Assembly: GCA_937967325.1 (NCBI GenBank)
Contig: CALBSQ010000318.1
Coordinates: 1 to 10,994, forward strand
Direction of reading: 5' to 3'
Source: an uncultured Chloroflexota bacterium
GTDB taxonomy: Bacteria; Chloroflexota; UBA4733
DNA length: 10,994 bases
In this document: positions 4,656 through 10,994 of the stretch, one piece after another
How the letters are laid out: the number at the start of each line of letters is the position of its first letter
Numbering within the stretch: the first letter of the stretch is position 1
The notes under the pieces: model-generated
Told to the model about the DNA's origin: nothing
Databases searched by the model: none
The model's input: only the letters and a program-made list of their open reading frames with translations
Translations under genes and position numbers: made by a program

Positions 4656-5491
4656 TGCGGCACTATCCGACCCGTATTCCCGTCTGGTACGTCGTCCCGC
4701 TGATCGCCGTCGCGCTGGTGTTCTTCTGGGTCGGCCACCAGCGCGCAGACCAGCCCGCACCGGCAGTCACGTCGGTCGTGACGTCTGTGATGACCTCCAC
4801 GGTAGTATCGACGGCGCAGGTTGCCCTGGCGGCGACGCCCGCGACAAGCCTTGAGGCGACACCGCCCGTCCCCACGAGCGCGCCGACCGTGACGGCCGTT
4901 CCGCCATTGCCGACAGCCGCCCCACCGACGCCTACCGCCGCGCCGCCGACGGCAGTTCCTCCCACGCCAACCACGGCTCCACCGACGGCAACCCCCAACC
5001 TGAATACACCACCGGGCACATTGCTCAAGGTCGGTGATGCGTGGCTGAACGGCGCGATCTCCCTCACCGTCAAAGACGTGCAGTTCCAGACCAGCGTCCT
5101 CCGTTTCACGACGAGCAACTACCAGGGGTCGGAGAACTACGGCCCCTCAACTGAGGTCACCTGGACACTGGCGAACAATGGGCACGGCCCGAGCCTGTTT
5201 GACACACGTCCCGGCTCGGATATTGGCCTGGTCGACAACACCGGTCGCCAGTACGTCGTCACCAGCAATGGCTGCCAGGGTAACTCGGCTGGCGTTAATG
5301 GCGACACGGACATCAGGGCGGGTGGGCCTGGCTGGAAACAGACGATGAGTGTCGGCGCGGGCGGCTCCTTGCAGTGCTTTTCGTTCACGGACGGCCTCCC
5401 CAGCAGCGGCGCCCTTACCGACCTGAAGATTACCTTCCACAACATCGGGCGCATCGCGCAGGCACAGTGGCAGGTGCCACTCAATCAATGA
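4655..5491 (+). CDS. Membrane-anchored surface protein with Pro/Thr/Ala stalk and beta-rich outer domain
   Basis: 278 residues. One hydrophobic segment (about 10-27, VWYVVPLIAVALVFFWVG) follows a short basic N-terminus, giving an N-in, C-out anchor. Residues about 55-120 are a low-complexity stalk rich in Pro, Thr and Ala (APPTPTAAPPTAVPPTPT). Residues about 121-278 form a beta-type domain (GTLLKVGDAWLNGAISLTVK; STEVTWTLANNG; LTDLKITFHNIG) with two cysteines, Cys207 and Cys241, that may form a disulfide. The layout resembles DUF4352/telokin-like extracellular domains, but I would not assign that family firmly. ATG 4655 is preferred over GTG 4652 because GGGGAG lies 5 bases upstream of it. It is coupled to the preceding gene and 31 bases from the next. 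Confidence 0.78.
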   Translation: MRHYPTRIPVWYVVPLIAVALVFFWVGHQRADQPAPAVTSVVTSVMTSTVVSTAQVALAATPATSLEATPPVPTSAPTVTAVPPLPTAAPPTPTAAPPTAVPPTPTTAPPTATPNLNTPPGTLLKVGDAWLNGAISLTVKDVQFQTSVLRFTTSNYQGSENYGPSTEVTWTLANNGHGPSLFDTRPGSDIGLVDNTGRQYVVTSNGCQGNSAGVNGDTDIRAGGPGWKQTMSVGAGGSLQCFSFTDGLPSSGALTDLKITFHNIGRIAQAQWQVPLNQ

Positions 5492-5522
5492 CAGCGACAA
5501 AAGTTGCGCAGGGAGGCGTGCG

Positions 5523-7310
5523 ATGAGCGATGAGGCGGTCGATAGCGACGGCTACGAGTACGCCAAGGGCTGGGACGGGCAGTACCGGCAGAAAGCGGGC
5601 CTTCTTGGACCGGCACGCCGTCTCGACTTGCTCGGCAATCCCAACGTCGAGCGCGGCTTGTTGGGCGGTCCCGTGCCTAAGACCGGCTGGCTGGGGACAC
5701 AGCAAACCAGCGCCTCCGGTGAGCCGTTGTATTCACCAGGCAAGCCGGCCACCAGCGATCCCATCGCCGGGGCCGCAGTGTATACCTCGCTGATTGCACT
5801 GGCGCTGGCGGCCTTCCTGGCGGTGGGCGTGTTTATCCTGCTGTTCAAAGTGGTCGAGGGCGTCGCGCGCGGCTGGGTCGCGATGGTGCGGCGGTACCCC
5901 CGCTTCATGCTGGCGGTCCATCTGCTGCTGGGCATGACCGTGGTCTACGGCGCGCTCTATGAAGCTCACTTCGGCGCCGAGGTATGCATCGGCGGAGCGG
6001 CGCTGGTACCTCTCCTGTGGGCCTGGTTCACGCTGACCGCGCGGCTGCCGGCGATCTTCATGCCCATCAACGCGGCGCTGATGGGCGCTGCCCTCTGGTG
6101 GGCGGCGACCGCGACACGGGCGACGTGGTTGCCGGTGTGGGGCAGTCTCACGTCCGGCATCCTCGCGCTCGGCAACCTCCCCGCCGTGCTGGCCGCCCTA
6201 CCCATGGCGCTGTGGCTGTGGCGGTTGGGGGCACGCCGGTGGCCGCGCGTCTTCGCACCGATCAATCAGGTTGCGCTGGGCGCGGCGCTGTGGTTCATCC
6301 TCATGCGGGCCTGGACCGTCTGGCAGCCCTACTGGGCGGACTGGATGGCTCCCGTCCCCCTGCGGCTGTCCACCGGCGCCCTAGTCTTCCTCACCCCGCT
6401 GGCCATCTGGCTCTGGCTACAAGGTCAGTCGCGCTGGCCGCTGCCCTTCTTCGGCGCCAACCTGGTCATCTTCGGCGCCTTGCTGGCGCTCACCGGCGTC
6501 CACACGCGACCCGCCTGGGAAGGCGCCTGGCACGCCTGGGCTGGCGGATTGCCCATCGCCGACTCGCCGATCGCCGCGATCGCCTTCGCGCCGGTCAGCC
6601 TGTGGGGCTGGAACCTGGCCAGCCGCTGGCAGCCGCGCGCCTTCGCCATCCCCAACGTCCTGCTCCTGGGCGGCTTCCTCTGGCTGGCGCTGGACCGCAC
6701 GCGGCCGCTCTGGTCAGCCGGCTGGCAGCAGCTCTGGGGCCCGGCGCCGCTCCTGATCGACCCGGCGCTGCTGCTTTTCGCCCTGCCGCTTGCCATCTAC
6801 GGCTGGCGAGCAGGCCGCGCCCGCTGGCCGACCTATTGGGCCGCCGCCCGCGCGCTGCTCTGGGGCCTGATCTCCTGGTGGGCCGTGGAGCGCGCGCAGG
6901 AGCTCTGGCGGCCGGCCTGGCAGGGCTTCGCCGGTCCGCGAGCCCTAGACCCGGCCCTCCTCGTCCTGCTCCTACCCATCGCCTTCTGGGGCTGGCTGCG
7001 GATGCGCCGTCGCTGGTCTGTACCGGCGGATGCCATCCTCGTGGCGCTCGCCTCGTTGGTGCTGGCCTGGACCGTCAGGCAGGCGCTGCCGCACTCGACG
7101 CCAGTACTCCGCCTCGCCGCGGCGATAACGCCCTTGGCGGTCTGGGGTTGGGCCTGGCTGCTGGACCGGCGCCCGCTGCTGGGCTGGTTGGCCGTACTAC
7201 TTCCGGTGGCGGCGCTTGCCTCGGCTGCGCTGCTGCGCCCAGAGCAGGCGCAGGTCGCGTGGATGGCCTTGCGTGGGTGGTTGGCGGCGCGAGGGGTTCC
7301 AGCAGCATGA
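5523..7310 (+). CDS. Polytopic membrane protein built of 65-residue repeats
   Basis: 595 residues, ATG with GGGAGG about 7 bases upstream. A soluble N-terminus (1-80) contains short near-repeats LLGNPNVERG / LLGGPVPKTG / WLG (36-58). A first hydrophobic segment spans about 83-108 and is followed by a basic loop (RRYPRF). From about residue 160 the protein is a series of units, each with W-x-W, then R-W-P, a hydrophobic helix with N...G...LW, and a W-x-x-x-W loop. W-x-W anchors fall at 166, 231, 296, 361, 426 (YGW), 489 and 541. WxxxW anchors fall at 202, 267, 332, 397 and 462, exactly 65 apart. Two helices per unit would give about 14 membrane segments in all. The family is unrecognised and no transporter or enzyme motif is seen. 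Trp content is very high. Neighbours suggest an envelope role. Confidence 0.78.
   Translation: MSDEAVDSDGYEYAKGWDGQYRQKAGLLGPARRLDLLGNPNVERGLLGGPVPKTGWLGTQQTSASGEPLYSPGKPATSDPIAGAAVYTSLIALALAAFLAVGVFILLFKVVEGVARGWVAMVRRYPRFMLAVHLLLGMTVVYGALYEAHFGAEVCIGGAALVPLLWAWFTLTARLPAIFMPINAALMGAALWWAATATRATWLPVWGSLTSGILALGNLPAVLAALPMALWLWRLGARRWPRVFAPINQVALGAALWFILMRAWTVWQPYWADWMAPVPLRLSTGALVFLTPLAIWLWLQGQSRWPLPFFGANLVIFGALLALTGVHTRPAWEGAWHAWAGGLPIADSPIAAIAFAPVSLWGWNLASRWQPRAFAIPNVLLLGGFLWLALDRTRPLWSAGWQQLWGPAPLLIDPALLLFALPLAIYGWRAGRARWPTYWAAARALLWGLISWWAVERAQELWRPAWQGFAGPRALDPALLVLLLPIAFWGWLRMRRRWSVPADAILVALASLVLAWTVRQALPHSTPVLRLAAAITPLAVWGWAWLLDRRPLLGWLAVLLPVAALASAALLRPEQAQVAWMALRGWLAARGVPAA
6018..7150 (+). 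repeat. Tandem repeat with 195-base period inside the polytopic membrane protein gene
   Basis: W-x-W anchor codons start at 6018, 6213, 6408, 6603 and 6798, exactly 195 bases apart. Two further anchors, at 6987 and 7143, have shortened spacing (189 and 156 bases). The units are diverged at sequence level but keep the W-x-W, RWP and WxxxW landmarks. This indicates old internal duplications, with drift and shortening at the 3' end. Confidence 0.75.
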
Positions 7311-7498
7311 CACACAGTGAGGAGGAAGGGAGTACGGCCGCGTAGGGGAGGAGGGCAACGGTGAGCGGCCCTACGGAAGGCCGTTGGCGAAAGTAGGAAG
7401 GAACGTTTGTGCGCGACACCACCCGCCGCTAAAGCAGCGGGTGAAAGGCCCGCGTTCGCGGGCATCCCCGGCATGCACCATGGAGAGGAAATAGCACG
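7311..7498. other. 188-base gap between the repeat membrane protein and the secreted hydrolase gene
   Basis: No convincing gene. Two tiny frames exist: 7307-7345 (12 codons, ATGA overlap with the upstream stop) and 7361-7396 (11 codons plus stop, GTG start after a strong GGGGAGGAGGG). The second spans a small stem, CGGCC-8-GGCCG (7366-7383), and could be a leader peptide, though nothing else supports it. Two hairpins at 7421-7463 precede the next gene. Confidence 0.4.
7421..7463 (+). repeat. Double hairpin with CGCTAAAGC core (REP- or IS200/IS605-end-like)
   Basis: Hairpin 1 (7421-7442): ACCCGC pairs with GCGGGT, a C/A mismatch follows, then GCT pairs with AGC across the tip. Hairpin 2 (7448-7463): GCCCGC-GTTC-GCGGGC, a perfect 6-bp stem. 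The core CCGCTAAAGCAG (7426-7437) recurs on the other strand at 10854-10865 in a second hairpin. Short hairpins with such loops are typical of REP sequences and of ends recognised by Y1/IS200-type transposases. No transposase is present here. They might also act as a processing or termination site before the large secreted gene. Confidence 0.45.
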
Positions 7499-10489
7499 AT
7501 GTCACGCATTGCTCGGCTTCTGATCGTAGGTCTGCTGCTGGCGAGCACGCTGGCGGCGCTTAGTCCGGCGCCAGGAGCCCTGGCCGACGCGTCCGTCACG
7601 CTCAATCCGACGAGTGGCCCCCCTGGTTCCTCGGTTGCCTATAAGGTTACCGGGTTCCAACCCAACGAGGCTGTGGCGGCAGTCTGGGATTATGGCGTTA
7701 ACCTCAGCGGCGGGGTAGCGGACAGCAGCGGCAGCTACTCCGGCTCGTTTCAGGTGCCATCGAACGCGGGGCTCGGTTCCCACGAAGTCCAGGTTGTTGA
7801 TCCAGGCGCACTCATCGGTCCCGTGGCGGGGACGCAGTTCGAGGTCGTGGAGGGCGCCACCCCAACGCCGGTGCCGCCGACTCCCACTCCGAAACCGAAC
7901 TGCCAAAGCTACACGCTATCCATGTCACAGCCTCCCGATCACCGGCTCCCCGGCAGCCAGGTGGCGCTCAGCGGTTCGGGCTTCGTGCCCAATGGCCAGC
8001 TCCGAATCCTCGGCGTCAGCGGCTCGCCCATCCCGCCGATTGCCGTTGGCTCGAGTGGCGGCTTTGGTGTCAACTTCACCATCCCACAAGATGCACCGCC
8101 GGGCCAGTACCAGCTCACGTTCGCCGAAGACGTGGGCCAGCAGCAGTCGGTATGCACGTACAACCCCCAAAATCCTCCTTTCATCCTTACCGTCGTGGCC
8201 CCCACGACGCCCACGCCCGCCCCGCCCGCGAACTGTGCCGGTGACGAAGCCATGAGCTTCAACCCCTCTAACCCGGCTGCCGGACAGCAGGTGACGGCCA
8301 TGGTCACCTCGGCCCAACCTTCGACGAATGTCCAGCTGAACGGCCCCTTCAACCCTCAAGGGCCGAGCGTCTCGCGCGGAGGGAAGGGCTACATCTGGTC
8401 TTGGACCTTCACACCCGACTCGCAGGGGCAGTACACCTACGGCTTCACCGTCAACGGCGGTGGCACCTGCACCAGCGGCACGCTGCCGGTGGGTCCGCCG
8501 CAGCAACAGAACCAGCCGCAGCCGACCTCCGGCTGCGCCGGTGATGAGGCCATGAGCTTCAATCCCGCCAACCCAACGGTGGGGCAGCAGGTCACCATCA
8601 GCGTCACCTCGGCCCGCGCCTCGGTCAATGTCGGCCTGAGCGGGCCATTCAACCCGGTGGCCGCGGGCATCCAGACGGGAGGGAAAGGCTACATCTGGTC
8701 GTGGGCCGTCACGCCCGACTCGCCGGGGCAGTACAATTACAACTTTACTGTCAATAACGGCGCCAGCATCTGCACCAGCAACTTCGTGGCTGTTGGCCCA
8801 TCCACGGCCGCGCCAACAGCCACGGCAACGCCGCCAGCTTCGACGCCCAACAACTGCCAGTTTGTCCTGGGGTTCAAGACCCTGCACGATCTGATTCCCG
8901 ACATCGTTGGCAACTGCACCGATGATGAGCAGCACACCCCGAGCACTGGTGACACTCTGCAGCACACAACGAAGGGACTGTTGGTTTGGCGTAAGCTAGA
9001 CAATTGGACCGCCTTCACTGACGGCTATCGTACTTGGATTAATGGTCCGAACGGCGTGCAGGAGCGACTAAATGCCTGCCGCTTTTCCTGGGAGGCGAAC
9101 CCCGATAATCTACCGATCTGCGGCAACGAGGCAGCGCCAACGCCCACTCCTGTCCCCTTCTTCTGCTTGGGCGGACGGCCGAGCTCCGACTGCCCGGGAC
9201 AGCCGACGCCTACGCCAGCGCCTACCCTCACGGGGTTTGGTAAGACGACGGTTGAGCAAACGCTCGACTACGTACCCGCGGATGGACTCCGAAAGGACTA
9301 TGTCACTGTTCACCTTAGGGACGACGGAGGTCGGGCAGTACCCGGTCAGCAGGTGACTCTCACGATTGGGCCCGGATCAACGCTTGGTCCCGGATCGATC
9401 AACGCTAACCCAACACAGACCACAAACCAGTCGGGGGATGTATCGTTTACGGTGACTGCCAACAAGCCTGGCACGGTAAACTGGGGATTCTCATCTGGCA
9501 CAGTTGCCCTTCAGCCAACGATTACCACCTTCTTTACCGTGAAGCGGGTGATTCTATTGGAGGGGATCGAGAGCGACCTTTCAACTGCGGGGGGATACTG
9601 GTGTTGCGATCAGGACTATCCGAATGGTTACCACGGATCCAGTGTCGATAAGATACTTAAGGAGCTCGGATACGATCATAGCCATGCCTCCTTCGGTAAG
9701 GCACAGTCCTGCCCGACGAGTAATGCAGAGGGAATTGTTGATGACGGAGCGGTATTGGATTTCAGCTATACGGGTGGCGCGACCTGTGTTGCCGACAACA
9801 CCGTTATGTGGATCCCACTTGACTTCCCTAAACATGGCATTTTCGCGCCGTCTCCTGCTGAGATGGGCACGATCCTCTCCAGCCTCAAACGTATGATAGC
9901 TGACTATGACACCACCTATTACTTGCACTTTGGATACAACGTGTCGTTCTATCTCGTCGGACATAGCCTGGGAGGGAAGATCGCGTTTCAATTTGAGGGC
10001 GGCGACGCTCCGAAAGACCTGACGCTCGCCGAACTGCCTCGTGGCGAGGTAGCATCGGTTGTCACGGTAGACAGTCCCATCAATGGCTGGTATCACCTGG
10101 ATACGCCAACCCTCCTGCCCGCCGCGAAGACCGCTAACGAACTGGTCGCCCAGCAGGCAGCGACCCAGTACGGCACGCTTACCGCCACGGTCACAAATAC
10201 GGACGACACAGTTGTGAGTCCCGACGAGGCGCTTGTTGCAACGGCCGCATACTCCCAACAATGGAGCGTTGGGGAGAATGGTCAGCCACATTTGTTTGAG
10301 CCCGGCGCAGGCCATGTCATTGATGCGGCCTCTCACGGAAGCCTGTTACACCCAACTCAGCAGGACACATCGCAGGACCCGTCCACCGATGCGGTGTTTC
10401 ACCTCGCAAACGTCCTGGCGGGAACAGATAAGGGGGACGGGGGCGAGCCACCGGAGATACTCGGGCCGGCGGTGAGTGGGGCTCCGTGA
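7499..10489 (+). CDS. Secreted multidomain protein: IPT/Ig-like modules with C-terminal alpha/beta-hydrolase
   Basis: 996 residues; ribosome-binding GGAGAGG about 10 bases before the ATG. Signal peptide 1-29 (ends GALA, cut before Asp30). Then IPT/Ig-like domain 1 (about 32-118, LNPTSGPPGSSV), a Pro-Thr linker, and domain 2 (about 134-232). Domains 3 (246-335) and 4 (346-434) are duplicates (CAGDEAMSFNP; GGKGYIWSW). Domain 5 (453-532) is a GLLVWRKLDNWTAFTDGYRT module known to me from Chloroflexota surface proteins. After another linker comes an invasin-like Ig domain (about 583-680), then an alpha/beta-hydrolase (682 to about 970). The hydrolase nucleophile is probably Ser823 in VGHSLGGK; acid candidates are Asp858 (VVTVDSPI) or Asp902/903 (NTDDTVVSPDE), with His946 or His951 (SHGSLLH). 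It resembles PGAP1-like lipases/esterases; the substrate is unknown. GC falls sharply from domain 5 onward. No cell-wall sorting signal is seen. Confidence 0.85.
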   Translation: MSRIARLLIVGLLLASTLAALSPAPGALADASVTLNPTSGPPGSSVAYKVTGFQPNEAVAAVWDYGVNLSGGVADSSGSYSGSFQVPSNAGLGSHEVQVVDPGALIGPVAGTQFEVVEGATPTPVPPTPTPKPNCQSYTLSMSQPPDHRLPGSQVALSGSGFVPNGQLRILGVSGSPIPPIAVGSSGGFGVNFTIPQDAPPGQYQLTFAEDVGQQQSVCTYNPQNPPFILTVVAPTTPTPAPPANCAGDEAMSFNPSNPAAGQQVTAMVTSAQPSTNVQLNGPFNPQGPSVSRGGKGYIWSWTFTPDSQGQYTYGFTVNGGGTCTSGTLPVGPPQQQNQPQPTSGCAGDEAMSFNPANPTVGQQVTISVTSARASVNVGLSGPFNPVAAGIQTGGKGYIWSWAVTPDSPGQYNYNFTVNNGASICTSNFVAVGPSTAAPTATATPPASTPNNCQFVLGFKTLHDLIPDIVGNCTDDEQHTPSTGDTLQHTTKGLLVWRKLDNWTAFTDGYRTWINGPNGVQERLNACRFSWEANPDNLPICGNEAAPTPTPVPFFCLGGRPSSDCPGQPTPTPAPTLTGFGKTTVEQTLDYVPADGLRKDYVTVHLRDDGGRAVPGQQVTLTIGPGSTLGPGSINANPTQTTNQSGDVSFTVTANKPGTVNWGFSSGTVALQPTITTFFTVKRVILLEGIESDLSTAGGYWCCDQDYPNGYHGSSVDKILKELGYDHSHASFGKAQSCPTSNAEGIVDDGAVLDFSYTGGATCVADNTVMWIPLDFPKHGIFAPSPAEMGTILSSLKRMIADYDTTYYLHFGYNVSFYLVGHSLGGKIAFQFEGGDAPKDLTLAELPRGEVASVVTVDSPINGWYHLDTPTLLPAAKTANELVAQQAATQYGTLTATVTNTDDTVVSPDEALVATAAYSQQWSVGENGQPHLFEPGAGHVIDAASHGSLLHPTQQDTSQDPSTDAVFHLANVLAGTDKGDGGEPPEILGPAVSGAP
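8234..8803 (+). repeat. In-gene tandem duplication, 300-base period
   Basis: The codons for Cys246 (8234) and Cys346 (8534) start identical CAGDEAMSFNP segments exactly 300 bases apart. The later block GGGCTACATCTGGTC / AGGCTACATCTGGTC and the GGGGCAGTACA block are also offset by 300. Similarity runs through the GxVGPP/S ends at about 8500 and 8800. The DNA copies differ mostly at third positions, so the event is not recent. Confidence 0.8.
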
Positions 10490-10544
10490 TCCTCGTTTGG
10501 CGGGTGTATCGGTTGTGGAATACGCAGCTGGAACTTTGGGGATC

Positions 10545-10611
10545 GGTCGAGACTGCGCAAGGCCTCGACCTCGAGCAATCGCAGTCAAGTTGGTCGCAGC
10601 CAAATTGACGC
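10545..10611. terminator. Two consecutive hairpins after the secreted hydrolase gene (weak terminator candidate)
   Basis: The first stem, GGTCGAG/CTCGACC (7 bp, 12-base loop), starts 56 bases after the hydrolase stop. The second stem (10581-10611) has 11 pairs with a bulge and a mismatch around the loop TCGCAG. Neither is followed by a T-run, so termination here would be factor-dependent or absent. Confidence 0.25.
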
Positions 10612-10850
10612 AGACGTGCGATCGCACCGGCCGCCCAAAGAAGCTGTGACGTGTCAGAAGGATCTGACCTATGGGCCCCGAGCGCAGCGATGAGGACGGC
10701 ACACGCATGCCCGGCATCGCGTAGGATGCGATACACCCGACGCTGAACCGTCGGGCTAACAGGACCAACCCGTCTGAAGCCGGCTGAGATACAGTCAGAG
10801 CAGGCGATAACTCCTTGTAGCATCCGGACAATCGATCAGCAGAGGTGTCT

Positions 10851-10868
10851 AGCCTGCTTTAGCGGGCT
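10851..10868 (-). repeat. Hairpin sharing a 12-base core with the 7421-7442 hairpin
   Basis: AGCCTGC (10851-10857) pairs with GCGGGCT (10862-10868), 7 bp with one G-T pair and loop TTTA. Its reverse complement contains CCGCTAAAGCAG (10854-10865), identical to 7426-7437. The two copies face each other across the secreted hydrolase gene. Confidence 0.5.
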
Positions 10869-10882
10869 TCGTAAACGTGGCC

Positions 10883-10898
10883 CGACGATTCATCGTCG
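10883..10898. repeat. 16-base perfect palindrome
   Basis: CGACGATTCATCGTCG reads as CGACGA-TTCA-TCGTCG, a 6-bp stem with a 4-base loop. It lies about 70 bases upstream of the TATAAT box at 10969-10974 and could be an operator for whatever gene follows the window. No function is assigned. Confidence 0.35.
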
Positions 10899-10950
10899 AG
10901 TGTATCACCGAATCGAGAAAGGTATCATAATGAAGCACGTGTTATACCGA

Positions 10951-10994
10951 TCCCTCCTGATCTTGCCGTATAATTGGGGCGGATCGGGAGGGGA
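10951..10994 (+). promoter_or_regulatory. TATAAT box inside an imperfect inverted repeat at the window edge
   Basis: A consensus -10 TATAAT (10969-10974) has no good -35 at 16-18 bases upstream. It sits in the 19-base loop of an imperfect inverted repeat: TCCCTCCTGATC (10951-10962) pairs with GATCGGGAGGGGA (10982-10994), with one bulge and one G-T pair. It may drive a gene beyond the window, with the repeat as operator. Confidence 0.3.

Larger units (their letters stand above)
10490..10994. other. Right-end intergenic region, no gene supported
   Basis: Open frames on the minus strand are long enough to notice but lack recognisable domains and good start signals. The region holds several hairpins: GGTCGAG (10545-10551) with CTCGACC (10564-10570); GCAGTCAAGTTGG (10581-10593) with CCAAATTGACGC (10600-10611), with a bulge and a mismatch; and the hairpins at 10851-10868 and 10883-10898. 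GC is lower than in the centre of the window (32 of 60 in row 10861-10920). Confidence 0.4.

Noticed and set aside
4860..5010. Repetitive Pro/Thr/Ala coding stretch considered as a CRISPR or VNTR array
   Set aside because: Units are irregular 3-9 residue blocks in a stalk region with no spacer/repeat structure. No CRISPR repeats were seen anywhere in the window.
5984..7345. 453-codon open frame on the plus strand inside the repeat membrane protein gene
   Set aside because: An Arg/Pro/Ala-rich alternative frame of a GC-rich gene. The other frame has ordered membrane segments and periodic motifs.
7307..7345. 12-codon frame overlapping the stop of the repeat membrane protein gene (ATGA)
   Set aside because: Too short and without conserved features; the overlap can arise by chance.
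10317..10823. 168-codon open frame on the minus strand past the secreted hydrolase gene, containing SPTVQRRVYRILRDAGH
   Set aside because: It overlaps the 3' end of the hydrolase gene, lacks a good start signal and no domain could be assigned. The HTH-like string is too short to count.

Overview
The window is GC-rich DNA, most likely from a member of the Chloroflexota. The case for this is several traits seen together: secreted proteins with long Pro/Thr/Ala linkers, a GLLVWRK/DNWTAFTDG-type extracellular module, a DUF4282 membrane protein, an RHH plus HNH gene pair, an XRE-plus-ATPase regulator of the kind abundant in that phylum, and a C-rich interspersed repeat (3984-4021). This is inference from family knowledge; no rRNA or tRNA gene is present to confirm it.

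Left part (1-3300), regulators and toxin-antitoxin type genes. A minus-strand regulator (HTH plus P-loop ATPase) runs off the left edge just as its Walker A motif begins. A gap of about 640 bases follows, with several inverted repeats and no convincing gene. Then come two plus-strand genes that overlap by 4 bases: a ribbon-helix-helix protein and an HNH-type protein that has lost one zinc-knuckle cysteine. Convergent to them is a minus-strand chain of four reading frames, each overlapping the next by 4 bases: a DUF433 antitoxin-like gene, a truncated DUF5615 PIN-like toxin, a RelE/HigB-like toxin and an XRE (HigA-like) antitoxin. The chain looks like two toxin-antitoxin modules joined by a deletion that removed most of the first toxin.

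Middle and right part (3300-10489), a five-gene plus-strand cell-envelope locus. Its order is a small DUF4282 membrane protein; an unrecognised 186-residue helical protein; a membrane-anchored protein with a Pro/Thr/Ala stalk and a beta-type outer domain; a 595-residue polytopic membrane protein built from repeats with a strict 65-residue period; and, after a 188-base gap with two hairpins, a 996-residue secreted multidomain protein. That last protein carries Ig/IPT-like domains, a precisely duplicated 100-residue domain and a C-terminal alpha/beta-hydrolase with a GHSLGG nucleophile elbow. The first four genes are tightly spaced or overlapping and may form an operon. A set of mutually exclusive hairpins lies upstream of the first.

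Right end (10490-10994). No gene is supported. There are several hairpins, one of which shares a 12-base core, in inverted orientation, with the hairpin at 7421-7442, and a TATAAT box lies close to the edge. By hand counts of sample rows, GC falls from about 67-73% upstream to about 45-57% from around 8850 onward. This suggests that the 3' half of the large secreted gene and the DNA beyond it have a different history.
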